From Bacteroidales bacterium (GTDB lineage: Bacteria > Bacteroidota > Bacteroidia > Bacteroidales > UBA10428): a stretch of 8,892 nucleotides of DNA. Position 1 is the stretch's first letter, and every line of letters begins with the position of its first letter. A program made the translations under genes and the position numbers. Positions 1-8,329 of the stretch are shown here, piece after piece. The stretch is taken from NCBI GenBank assembly GCA_016935595.1, contig JAFGQQ010000052.1:1-8892 (forward strand), written 5' to 3'. The notes under the pieces were generated by a model. It searched no databases and was not told the origin of the DNA. It saw only the letters and a program-made list of their open reading frames with translations.

Positions 1-3000
1 ATGAAAATGTATTTCACCATTTTTTATCCGTAATCCAAGTTCTCCAAATCTTGATAAAATATCTTCTTTCACCTGTCCTGTCATACCGGGTTGTTTAACA
101 CCACCATCACCCGGTGTATGCGAGTATGGATCAATTGGAAATGCACCATATTCGTCCGGGTTCTTTTTAATTCCTAGTCCAACTTTAACCTTATAATAGA
201 AAGATTTCAGTTTTTCTACTATTGCAGCCGGCTCATTATTATCTATTGCTTTGTAATAATTTTCCTGCAAAGCAAGAAGTAATTTCGATACCATATGCCA
301 GTAAATACAACCCAGACCTTCGTATGCGTAAAAAGTGCCGGAACGGCCTGTGAAAAATTTATGATTAAAAACTTCTTCAAAAAGATTAATAATTAATTCT
401 ATTTCATTTTTAACAAGATTTTTATAATTACTGTTTTTTAAATTGTTTAATGCTTTTTCTAAATCAGTTATATTTCTGAAGGAACTGTTAAAATGCAATT
501 CCCCATCTTCATCCTTAATAATTATATTTTTGTTTTCGTCCCGGATAAGCTTCTGAAGTAAAACTGATTTTTGAACAGCTTCCTTTGGCAGGATATTCTT
601 TTCAAGGAATTTTTTTAACTGCCTGTCGGGATATAACATATAACTGTTTTGATCAGTCCTGAATATTTTACTTTTATTTAAATTATGCATTATTTCAATA
701 ACTTCTTTACTGTCAGCGTATCCTGAACTTAATATCGCTACCTGTCCTTCCAGCATTTCATATAAATGTTGAACCTCAAGCCTGTCATCCTCCAGTCTCA
801 TAATGTTATATGAGTGATACAGGTTGTCTGGACGTTTATTTACTCTAATAGACTGATTTAAATAGTGAGAAAATAATTCAAGAAATTCAATCAGTTGTGC
901 TTTACTTAGTTTATGCTTTATTCCGCTAAAACCTGTATTATAAATATTATTTCTGTAATTGCTGCCTGCAATGCCAACTTTAGTTAGAAACTGTAATTTT
1001 TGGACATTATTAAAACCAGGGCCTAAATATTTTTTCTGTTCCTGTAAAGTTTTATTAATACCATTAAAAAAACTACAGATTTCTGCAGAAACATTAAAAT
1101 CTGGAACTTTACAAGAATTAATAATTTCAATGAAAAAACATACAAACCTTCGGATGTAATACAATGTAACCATCGATAAACCGTTGCCTACAAGGGCATT
1201 ATTGGCATCGTTCCATTCAGGGCGCTGTGTATTCATCCAAATACCTCCTTCAGGAACATAATTGCTTATTTTTACTAACAATAACAGTAGGAGTTTTTCA
1301 GTTAACGTGACTTTATATATTTCGTTATTTTTTAAACACAATAATTTCCCATCCGAACCTGCTTTAGATACTTTTTTTAGTATTGCTTTATTTAGTTTGT
1401 AATCGAATTCGATGGTGCTGTAAGGATTACTATATAAAGACTGGAATGGTTTAATGCGGTAAGGGATGTTTGCATAAGTAAAGATTTCCTTCATTAAAAA
1501 TTTTTGAAGTTTACCCGGATGAAAATTATAGGAGAGTTCAAGCAATTTCTGAAAATATATAATCTGATGGTCGCCCCAATATCCGATATTAGACCAGGGA
1601 TCATGAGGGTCGGGCACTTCCCAGTCAATACCATTGCTGGTAATGCGATAAGGGTTATAACCATCAACTGTTGTGGCATTTGTGAATTTACAAATTATAT
1701 TTTCGATAAATTCAGGGAATGAAAAACATAATGCTTCCCAGTTTTGGAATATATCGCGCCAGTTTCCTTCATAATATAACCTTCTTGACCCATCGCTGTT
1801 TTTTGTTTCAATAGAAAATAAATTCCACGGGCGGCTAGGGTCTCCATGCCTGCGGCTGAAAGTAATGGGTAGGTATTCGTAAGAGATGCGGATAAAATCA
1901 GGATTTTTTGTTTCCTCTGCAATTTTAAGCAATTGATGTATTGAAAATGAGTTTTGTAGTTTTTTAAATAAGCTGTTAAAATGAGCATAAACGGCCTTAT
2001 TTGTATTTTCCAGGAATTTTAAAAAATCGGATTTATAAATTATATAATTATCGGCAAAAATACCGCCGCGCATTATATTATAGAGGACATTTGAAAGATG
2101 TCTTGAACATAAATCTTCATTACTAGTAAACTGAAACCCGTCGGCATTGCCAACAAAGTGCTTAAGATATTTTGTCCCGTTTTTTATATCATCATCAATG
2201 CATTTTTCCAGGTTATGCCCGGACTGTATTATCTTTCGTATTTTTTTTATATCGGCAATATCCTGGTTTAGCTCGACAATAATATTCCATTTTTTTTGCT
2301 CATTAGTGGCAATTTTAAAATTTGTGCTAGCCAGGTATGCACCACAACTTGCCCTGATATCAGTTTCTTCCTTAATATTCAATCCTTTCCTGAAATTAAT
2401 AATTTGTTGAGAAGAAATTAATAGTATAGGATTATCAATTCCTGTTTGCCAGGCAATTGAAGCTTTTAACCCTTCGCTGGGTTCGGCTTTGTCGGTAGGA
2501 ATTGAACTTAAATAGTAAATACCAATATTTTCGGGTTTAACCAATTCATTTTTTTTATAAGCATTGGCAAGATTGCTGAATAAATTTTGAAAAATACGTG
2601 TAATTCCATAAGGTAGTATGTTTTGAATACCATCCAACATTTCAATTAACACATTATTTTTCCCTAAATTAGTTAATACAGATTTTTTAATAAATCCAAA
2701 CTTTTCAGAGTTGTACCAACCATATTGATATGAGATTTCAAGATTATGATTGATCTCTTCAAAAATAAGTTTATTTCCGGTTATACTTTTATACAGGTTC
2801 CGGGTAATCTTGTATTGTATGTCATTGCTTGATGAAAATGGTTCCCATAAGAAAGTTTTATTGCCCTTTTGAATAAAGATAATTGTCAAATTTCCTGTTT
2901 CATGCGAGAAAGAAGTAATTTTATCATCAGTGTAGTAGGGAAAGAGCGCATTATCAGGGTTTTTTCTCCCTGCAGAAAGGCCCCCATTACTTGAAATATA

Positions 3001-3168
3001 AAGCCAATGGTCAGAATTACTTACCAGGCTCATAAAAAACAAGGGCATATTTTGGGCATTAGTTATTTTATAAAATCTTTCGCCTTCAATATCAATAAAT
3101 TCTCCTGTAACTTTTCCCGAATTATAATTTAAAATAGTATTTCCAATAATAACTGATGGTTTATTCAT
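1..3168 (-). CDS. GH94-related inverting phosphorylase, likely GH149 beta-1,3-glucan phosphorylase (3' end outside window)
   Basis: An ATG at 3168, 6 nt after the preceding stop, opens a frame that I translated in full: 1056 codons without a stop, running off the left edge. There is no signal peptide (MNKPSVIIGNT), so the protein is probably cytoplasmic. The N-terminal ~300 residues look beta-rich. The middle and C-terminal parts look like an (alpha/alpha)6 barrel: FSRRHGDPSRPWN (437-449), YYEGNWRDIFQNW (465-477), IGYWGDHQI (528-536), and TQRPEWNDANNALVG (647-661). The WND of the last motif matches the catalytic site of GH94 phosphorylases, making Asp654 the likely general acid. GRSGTFYAYEGLG (941-953) and KQPGMTGQ (1025-1032) may contribute to phosphate binding, by analogy with GH94. 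Such enzymes split a beta-glucosidic bond with phosphate, giving alpha-glucose-1-phosphate. The very large size and the GH16, GH3 and GH-A neighbours favour GH149 over true GH94 (~800 residues). GH161 or an uncharacterised relative remains possible. Probably only a modest C-terminal part is missing. Confidence 0.78.
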   Translation of the reverse strand, partial: MNKPSVIIGNTILNYNSGKVTGEFIDIEGERFYKITNAQNMPLFFMSLVSNSDHWLYISSNGGLSAGRKNPDNALFPYYTDDKITSFSHETGNLTIIFIQKGNKTFLWEPFSSSNDIQYKITRNLYKSITGNKLIFEEINHNLEISYQYGWYNSEKFGFIKKSVLTNLGKNNVLIEMLDGIQNILPYGITRIFQNLFSNLANAYKKNELVKPENIGIYYLSSIPTDKAEPSEGLKASIAWQTGIDNPILLISSQQIINFRKGLNIKEETDIRASCGAYLASTNFKIATNEQKKWNIIVELNQDIADIKKIRKIIQSGHNLEKCIDDDIKNGTKYLKHFVGNADGFQFTSNEDLCSRHLSNVLYNIMRGGIFADNYIIYKSDFLKFLENTNKAVYAHFNSLFKKLQNSFSIHQLLKIAEETKNPDFIRISYEYLPITFSRRHGDPSRPWNLFSIETKNSDGSRRLYYEGNWRDIFQNWEALCFSFPEFIENIICKFTNATTVDGYNPYRITSNGIDWEVPDPHDPWSNIGYWGDHQIIYFQKLLELSYNFHPGKLQKFLMKEIFTYANIPYRIKPFQSLYSNPYSTIEFDYKLNKAILKKVSKAGSDGKLLCLKNNEIYKVTLTEKLLLLLLVKISNYVPEGGIWMNTQRPEWNDANNALVGNGLSMVTLYYIRRFVCFFIEIINSCKVPDFNVSAEICSFFNGINKTLQEQKKYLGPGFNNVQKLQFLTKVGIAGSNYRNNIYNTGFSGIKHKLSKAQLIEFLELFSHYLNQSIRVNKRPDNLYHSYNIMRLEDDRLEVQHLYEMLEGQVAILSSGYADSKEVIEIMHNLNKSKIFRTDQNSYMLYPDRQLKKFLEKNILPKEAVQKSVLLQKLIRDENKNIIIKDEDGELHFNSSFRNITDLEKALNNLKNSNYKNLVKNEIELIINLFEEVFNHKFFTGRSGTFYAYEGLGCIYWHMVSKLLLALQENYYKAIDNNEPAAIVEKLKSFYYKVKVGLGIKKNPDEYGAFPIDPYSHTPGDGGVKQPGMTGQVKEDILSRFGELGLRIKNGEIHFH

Positions 3169-3174
3169 TATAAT

Positions 3175-4476
3175 TTAGTTCTTTACATAAAAAGGAACAT
3201 TGGCATAGGCAGCATTGTTATGTCCATCGAATATATATACAAATACCCTGTAAGGGCCTGTTTTTTCAGGAGTTTTTATAATAAGTTGGCCCGAATATTT
3301 TAACCCTTCCATTTTAAAAAGAGTTTCCGGCCTGTGTTCAAAATCACCACCTTGTCCCCAGAATTCAGAAACATCGGCAAGTATTTCACATTTTACAGTA
3401 AGCTGGTCTTTTTCAAAATCGGTTGCTGAGTATTCAAGAAGATATTCTTTTCCCGGCAATAGGTATATATTATCATATCTTGTTTTGTGGTCGAGTTTAA
3501 TGGAATCTAAACGTGGAACCCTGTTTTGAGGCCATTTTCCTGTCCAGGCATATTCCATTACATCAACAGGTTCGGTTTCTTCACCAGTTTCAAGAAAGAA
3601 GCCGTACCAGGTTGGTGTACGTTCCTGTTTCTGCTCCCAGAGAAAGACATAAGAGCCGAGACAATGAGTTTTATTGGAAATAATGTTATTGTTCCATCTT
3701 CGTAAAATGGCATCGGCTTTTTCAGAACTTGTCTGTTCAACAGGAATACCCCATTCAGTTTTTGGAACTTCCCAATGGCCTGTAGCCCCCCATTCGGTTA
3801 TTACATAAGGGCCTGTATAGCCTGCATCTTCAATTCGTTTTGCAAGGTTTTCTATATCGCCATACATTTGTATACATAAAAAATCAAGATCAGGGCAATT
3901 TTCCCGGATATAATCTACTTCATTTTTTCCAATACCTGCAAGCATTGTTGTAGTTAAATGATTTCCGTCAATTTCATGGATCATTTTTGCAATATCGTTC
4001 ACAGCATTCCAAACTTTTTTGTTTGAATAATCCAGGTTTAATTCATTGCCTATTCCCCAAGCTAAAAGGGCAGGGTGATCCTTATACCTGACTACTTCTT
4101 CTTTTATACGTTCAAATTGTTGTTTAACCCATACTGTATCGTGATAGTCGAAACCATGCCTTTCACGTCCAACTTCAATTCCCATCATTACGGTAAGGCC
4201 GTTAGCCTGAGCTTTATCAAGAATTGACCGGGCAGGTTCTTTGCCGTTAACAGTGCGCCATGTGCGAAAAGAATTTGCACCGTGTGAGGCAAGGTTTTGA
4301 ATATCGCCAAACTCGCAACCTGCACCGTTAATATAAAATGCTTTTCTTCCCCGGTATATCATATACCTGCCGTTTTTATATTTTAATTCAACCTTCACAG
4401 CTTTTTCATTTGGATTACATGCAATAATCATAGATGCTATCAGGCTTATAATTAATAAATAAATTTTAGTTTTCAT
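3175..4476 (-). CDS. Clan GH-A glycoside hydrolase lipoprotein with Ig-like C-terminus (GH158-like candidate)
   Basis: This 433-residue lipoprotein has a signal peptide ending IIAC (Cys20). Residues about 30-318 form a TIM barrel of the clan GH-A type: NSFRTWR (68-74), ALLAWGIGNELNLDY (136-150) with likely acid/base Glu145, CIQMYGD (201-207), and YVITEWGATG (224-233) with likely nucleophile Glu228. LGSYVFLWEQKQERTPTWYG (273-292) would form an aromatic part of the active site. Residues about 320-433 are beta-rich and look like one Ig-like domain. Automated pipelines would probably call it 'GH2 TIM-barrel', but the GH2 N-terminal sandwich domains are absent. Size, lipid anchor, Ig-like tail and the 83-residue spacing of the two glutamates agree with my recollection of GH158 endo-beta-1,3-glucanases of Bacteroides laminarin loci. 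That family assignment is an inference from memory. The gene is 10 nt after the permease gene and 6 nt before the phosphorylase-like gene. An endo-beta-1,3-glucanase or glucosidase role fits. Confidence 0.8.
   Translation of the reverse strand: MKTKIYLLIISLIASMIIACNPNEKAVKVELKYKNGRYMIYRGRKAFYINGAGCEFGDIQNLASHGANSFRTWRTVNGKEPARSILDKAQANGLTVMMGIEVGRERHGFDYHDTVWVKQQFERIKEEVVRYKDHPALLAWGIGNELNLDYSNKKVWNAVNDIAKMIHEIDGNHLTTTMLAGIGKNEVDYIRENCPDLDFLCIQMYGDIENLAKRIEDAGYTGPYVITEWGATGHWEVPKTEWGIPVEQTSSEKADAILRRWNNNIISNKTHCLGSYVFLWEQKQERTPTWYGFFLETGEETEPVDVMEYAWTGKWPQNRVPRLDSIKLDHKTRYDNIYLLPGKEYLLEYSATDFEKDQLTVKCEILADVSEFWGQGGDFEHRPETLFKMEGLKYSGQLIIKTPEKTGPYRVFVYIFDGHNNAAYANVPFYVKN
4417..4476 (-). other. 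Lipoprotein signal peptide of the GH-A glycosidase
   Basis: Residues 1-20 have a basic start (MKTK), a hydrophobic core and a good lipobox I-I-A-C with Cys20. NPNEKA follows. The single Glu after Cys is not a convincing surface-export signal, so inner leaflet versus cell surface is open. Confidence 0.85.
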
Positions 4477-4486
4477 AATAAATATT

Positions 4487-6052
4487 TTAAAACTGTTTTA
4501 TTAATTGCTTTTCTAATTCTTCTAATGATTTTCCTTTAGTTTCTGGAAGATAAATTAATATGAATACAAGTCCTACAGCGCCAAAAATTCCATAAATTAA
4601 AAAAGTTAAGGAATTTCCAAGTACTGCCAATTCCCATGGAAATACCAACTGCACAGAGAAACTTATTGCTGAATTTATAAAACCTATAAATGAAATAGCT
4701 AACCCGCGAATATAGTTAGGAAATAGCTCACTGAAGAGTACCCACATAACCGGGCCAATAGAAATTGCAAATGAAGCAACAAAACCAATAATTCCAAACA
4801 GGATTAAAAGCGGGTTCATGTTAATTGATTTTGCAATTATTACTGATTCATTTGCTTTTGCATTATTTTCGCCTAAAACATCAACAAGTGAATTTTTAAA
4901 TTCCACATCATTTTTAAACAATTTACCTTCAATCGGTTTTAATTTTTCAATTAATGCATTATCTGATATTTCAATGCTTTGAATATCATTAATTTGATAA
5001 GTTGCGGCTTTAAAACCGCCGGCTAAAACGAGCATTGAAATTATAATTCCTGTAAGGCCAATAATTAATAGGGGTTTTCTTCCTAATTTATCAATAAGCC
5101 AAATAGCAACAAGAGTAAAAATAAGATTGGTTAATCCTACCAGTATAGCCTGCGAAAACGAAGCATCAGTCCCTATTCCCGATTGTTCAAAAATCATTGG
5201 CGCATAAAAAAATACAGAATTAATACCGGTTATTTGCTGAGTAATGGCTACTACGATCCCAATAATCAATACCAGTTTCAATGAGGGTTTAAAGAGTTCA
5301 GAGAATGGAATTTTATTTTTATGGCCTGATTCTGAAATATTTTGTTTTAGGTTATTGAATTCAATTTCTGCAGTTTCCTTTGAACTGGCTTTATTCATGA
5401 TTTTAAAGGCATTGTCAAATTGTCCTTTCATGGCTAACCAACGTGGGCTTTCGGGGACAAAAAACAGGGAGCCAAAATATAAAACGGCAGGTAGTGTTTC
5501 CAGTCCAAGCATCCAACGCCAGTTATAGTCATCGAATTTTAATGTTTGGGCCCAGGATGCATTGGATTGACTAAGTTTTAAAATAAGATAGTTGGTAAAA
5601 AAAGCTACCGAAATACCTAAAACAATATTTAACTGGTTAAAAGAGACCATTCGTCCACGGATTTTTGGAGGAGAAATTTCAGCGATATACATTGGAGCAA
5701 TAATTAGTGAGGCGCCAACGCCTAAACCGCCTATCATTCTTGCAATTATTAGGAATGAAAAAGTTGGGGCAATGGCAGATAGAATTGCCGAAATTGCATA
5801 TAAAATTGAAGCAAAAACAAGAATTTTTTTTCTTCCATAATTATCGCTTAAAGGACCCGAAACCATCATTGCTAATGTTGATGTTAAGGTAAGGCAACTT
5901 ACTGCCCAGCCTAATTGTATTTTTGATAAATCGAAATGAGGTTCGATAAATTTTATTACACCTGAAATTACCGATGCGTCAAAACCCATTAAAAATCCAC
6001 CAAGGGCTACAATCAGAGTTACTTTTATAATATATGCCGTATTTGTTTTCAT
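4487..6052 (-). CDS. MFS sugar porter (sugar:H+ symporter-like permease)
   Basis: This is a 521-residue inner-membrane protein with about 12 membrane segments and the hallmarks of the sugar porter family (XylE/GLUT type): GFDASVISG (23-31), GPLSDNYGRKK (66-76), GGLGVGASL (108-116), PESPRW (200-205), QQITGIN (272-278), DKLGRKP (321-327), GPVMWVLFSELFP (433-445) and PETKGKSLEELE (503-514). It should import glucose or a short gluco-oligosaccharide, probably with protons. The substrate cannot be read from sequence. Residues about 348-412, between segments 9 and 10, form a hydrophilic insert much longer than in XylE. The gene begins 1 nt after the GH3 stop (TAA-T-ATG) and ends 10 nt before the GH-A glycosidase gene. 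It therefore sits between exported hydrolases and a cytoplasmic phosphorylase, which fits its being the inner-membrane step of the pathway. Confidence 0.92.
   Translation of the reverse strand: MKTNTAYIIKVTLIVALGGFLMGFDASVISGVIKFIEPHFDLSKIQLGWAVSCLTLTSTLAMMVSGPLSDNYGRKKILVFASILYAISAILSAIAPTFSFLIIARMIGGLGVGASLIIAPMYIAEISPPKIRGRMVSFNQLNIVLGISVAFFTNYLILKLSQSNASWAQTLKFDDYNWRWMLGLETLPAVLYFGSLFFVPESPRWLAMKGQFDNAFKIMNKASSKETAEIEFNNLKQNISESGHKNKIPFSELFKPSLKLVLIIGIVVAITQQITGINSVFFYAPMIFEQSGIGTDASFSQAILVGLTNLIFTLVAIWLIDKLGRKPLLIIGLTGIIISMLVLAGGFKAATYQINDIQSIEISDNALIEKLKPIEGKLFKNDVEFKNSLVDVLGENNAKANESVIIAKSINMNPLLILFGIIGFVASFAISIGPVMWVLFSELFPNYIRGLAISFIGFINSAISFSVQLVFPWELAVLGNSLTFLIYGIFGAVGLVFILIYLPETKGKSLEELEKQLIKQF
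4817..5011 (-). other. Periplasmic insert of the sugar porter (TM9-TM10 loop)
   Basis: Residues about 348-412 are hydrophilic and charged (e.g. IEKLKPIEGKLF, then NDVEFKNSL), between hydrophobic segments 326-347 and 412-442. With a cytoplasmic N-terminus this loop faces the periplasm. The boundaries are estimated by eye. Confidence 0.6.
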
Positions 6053-6053
6053 A

Positions 6054-8327
6054 TTAAGGTATAAGTTTAAAACTTGTTTTTAGATCAGCTTTTGAACTGC
6101 CACCAATCCATGCTGTAAAATCCCCCGGTTCGGCGACAAACTCCATTTTGTTGTTATAAAATGCTAAATTTTCAGTTGCTAGTTCAAACTCGACTTTTAT
6201 AGTCTCGTTCGGTTTAATTTTTGTTTTTTTAAATCCTTTTAATTCCTTTACCGGCCTCGTGCGGCTTCCAAATAAATCCCTAATATATAGTTGCACTGTT
6301 TCATATGCTTCAACATTTCCGGTGTTTGTTACTTTTGCTGAAATTGTGAATTTTTCGCCTTGTTTAATCTCAGATTTAGAAATTTGTATATCAGTATATT
6401 CAAATGTGGTATAACTTAATCCATAACCAAAAGGGTATAGTGGTTCAAATCCGTAATCAATATAATGATTTGTATTTCCTAATGAATATTGCACAGCTTC
6501 AACCGGGATATCATACATTCTGTCCCAGCTTTCATCAGTAGCAGGTTTTCCCGAGTTTTTTGGGGAATAATATATGGGAATTTGTCCTACTACCCTCGGA
6601 AATGTGACAGGTAGTTTACCTGAAGGGGCTTCAACACCGTAAATAATATCTGAAATGGCAGGCCCGGCCATTGTACCCGGATGCCATGCAAAGATTAATG
6701 CATTGAAATAAGGTAAAATATTTTCAAAAGTAATCGGCCTTCCAGCCATAATAATACCGATAATTGGTTTCCCCGTTTTTGCAAGTTCTTTTACCAAATC
6801 TTCCTGAACTCCCGGTAAACTGATATCAGCCCTGCAATGAGCTTCACCTGATAAAATTGATTCTTCACCCAGGAATAGTAAAATAATTTCTGATTTTTGA
6901 GCTGCTTGAATTGCATTGTTAAATCCCTTTCTGTGCAAAGTCCGGCTTATTTCCATACCGGGTGCAAACTGTAGGTTTTTATCACCTATGTATTGCCGTA
7001 TGGCTGTTAATGGAGTAACAGCATCTTTTTTATTTCCATCAAAAATCCAAGATCCAAGTTGTTCATAGGGTGCATCGGCCAAAGGGCCAATAATTGCAAC
7101 TTTTTGTGAAGATTTCAGGGGCAGTATGTTATTATCATTTTTTAAAAGTACTAGGCTTTGCACTGCCATTTCATGGGCAACCTGTTTATGCTGTTCATTT
7201 AAAATGTCGGGATAGTCATTTGGATTAACATACGGATTTTCAAATAACCCTAATAAGAATTTAACTCTAAGTATTCTGCTAACAGATTCGTTGACCATTT
7301 CCTCAGTAATTTTTCCTTCTTTAACCAGATTTTCGATGTTATTAATATATGCATCTGTTGCCATTTCCATATCTACACCGGCATTGATACATGCATAAGC
7401 CGCTTCTTTTTCATTTTCAGAATACCCATGTATTACCAGTTGAGGTATCGATGCCCAGTCGCTTATCGTAAAACCGCTGAAGTTCCACTCTTTACGAAGG
7501 ATGTTTGTTAATAAAAATTTATTTCCGGAAGCAGGAATTCCATTAACTTCATTAAAAGCTGCCATAAAGGTTGCTACACCTGAATCGAGACATGCTTTGA
7601 AGGGGGGAAGGTAAATGTCACGTAAATCGTTTTCTGGTACTGAAACAGTATTATAATCACGGCCTCCTTCAGCAGCGCCATATGCAGCGAAATGCTTGGC
7701 ACACGCAGCGATTGAATTTTTATCAGACAAATCATTACCCTGAAATCCTTTAACCATAGCTGCTCCAAGAACACTGGTTAAATATGGGTCTTCGCCAAGT
7801 GTTTCTGTAATTCGGCCCCAACGGGGGTCACGCGTTATATCAATCATTGGGGCAAAAGTCCAGTTAATGCCATTTTTTCTAGCTTCAATCGCTGCTATCC
7901 GTGCACCTTCTTTGACCAAATCGGGATTCCATGTGGCTGCCTGGCCTAATGGAATGGGCATTATGGTATTAAATCCATGTATAACGTCACGTCCAAATAA
8001 TAGGGGAATTCCAAGGCGGCTTTCTTCAACAGCTATTTTTTGCAATTCATTGGCTTTTTCTGCTCCAACAACGTTTAATAAAGACCCAATCATACCTTTT
8101 CTTAGCATCTCTTCATGGCCCCATACTTCGTTTCGCTGAATCATCTGGCCAATTTTTTCCTGCAAAGTCATTTCTTTAAGCAGGTAATCAATCCGTTTTT
8201 CATAGGCATCATTTATTGGCAAACTTGCTTTTGGCTTATAATCAGTAAAGCGGTTGCAACTTATCGCAATCAGAGAGACTAAAAGAAGTTGTAAGTTTTT
8301 ATATATTGTTTTAGTTTTATTTTTCAT
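6054..8327 (-). CDS. GH3 beta-glucosidase, lipoprotein (BglX-like)
   Basis: This 757-residue exo-acting retaining glycosidase should remove terminal beta-glucose from oligosaccharides. Residues 1-24 form a lipoprotein signal ending LIAISC with Cys24. The GH3 N-terminal barrel spans about 45-355: GRDVIHG (112-118), DPRWGR (167-172), KHFA (211-214), and the nucleophile Asp290 in TISDW. The alpha/beta sandwich domain spans about 395-640. It contains GEAHCRADISLPG (494-506), whose Glu495 aligns with the acid/base of BglX-type enzymes. A fibronectin III-like domain (about 655-750, with VQLYIRD and RPVKELKGF) completes the usual three-domain layout. Length and motifs are normal and nothing looks broken. 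It starts 2 nt after the GH16-type gene and ends 1 nt before the permease gene. Beside the GH16-type gene, laminarin oligosaccharides are the likely substrate, but GH3 sequence alone does not fix linkage. No acidic surface-export signal is obvious after Cys24, so a periplasmic location is somewhat favoured. Confidence 0.93.
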   Translation of the reverse strand: MKNKTKTIYKNLQLLLVSLIAISCNRFTDYKPKASLPINDAYEKRIDYLLKEMTLQEKIGQMIQRNEVWGHEEMLRKGMIGSLLNVVGAEKANELQKIAVEESRLGIPLLFGRDVIHGFNTIMPIPLGQAATWNPDLVKEGARIAAIEARKNGINWTFAPMIDITRDPRWGRITETLGEDPYLTSVLGAAMVKGFQGNDLSDKNSIAACAKHFAAYGAAEGGRDYNTVSVPENDLRDIYLPPFKACLDSGVATFMAAFNEVNGIPASGNKFLLTNILRKEWNFSGFTISDWASIPQLVIHGYSENEKEAAYACINAGVDMEMATDAYINNIENLVKEGKITEEMVNESVSRILRVKFLLGLFENPYVNPNDYPDILNEQHKQVAHEMAVQSLVLLKNDNNILPLKSSQKVAIIGPLADAPYEQLGSWIFDGNKKDAVTPLTAIRQYIGDKNLQFAPGMEISRTLHRKGFNNAIQAAQKSEIILLFLGEESILSGEAHCRADISLPGVQEDLVKELAKTGKPIIGIIMAGRPITFENILPYFNALIFAWHPGTMAGPAISDIIYGVEAPSGKLPVTFPRVVGQIPIYYSPKNSGKPATDESWDRMYDIPVEAVQYSLGNTNHYIDYGFEPLYPFGYGLSYTTFEYTDIQISKSEIKQGEKFTISAKVTNTGNVEAYETVQLYIRDLFGSRTRPVKELKGFKKTKIKPNETIKVEFELATENLAFYNNKMEFVAEPGDFTAWIGGSSKADLKTSFKLIP
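8256..8327 (-). other. Lipoprotein signal peptide of the GH3 enzyme
   Basis: Residues 1-24 have a basic N-region (KNKTKTIYK), a hydrophobic core (LQLLLVSLIAI) and a Cys24 preceded by A-I-S. Ala at -3 is a less common but accepted lipobox residue. The residues after Cys are NRFTDYKP, without a clear acidic run. Confidence 0.72.
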
Positions 8328-8329
8328 TG

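Noticed and set aside
959..2410. Several short frames on both strands within the left third (e.g. 959-1159 +, 1504-1722 +, 1695-1988 -, 2147-2410 +)
   Set aside because: All lie inside the continuous 1056-codon phosphorylase frame, in other frames or antisense, with no recognisable motifs. They are by-products of that gene.
1..3168. Classical GH94 cellobiose phosphorylase
   Set aside because: The catalytic WND motif is shared, but the protein exceeds 1056 residues against about 800 for cellobiose phosphorylase, and the gene neighbours point to beta-1,3-glucan. It is kept only as a more distant relationship.
3175..4476. Classical GH2 beta-galactosidase/glucuronidase
   Set aside because: The barrel motifs are similar, but the N-terminal jelly-roll and immunoglobulin-like domains of GH2 are missing and the protein is only 433 residues.
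5244..5892. Plus-strand frames of 61-94 residues opposite the permease gene
   Set aside because: They are antisense to an intact, well-conserved gene and show no protein-like features of their own.
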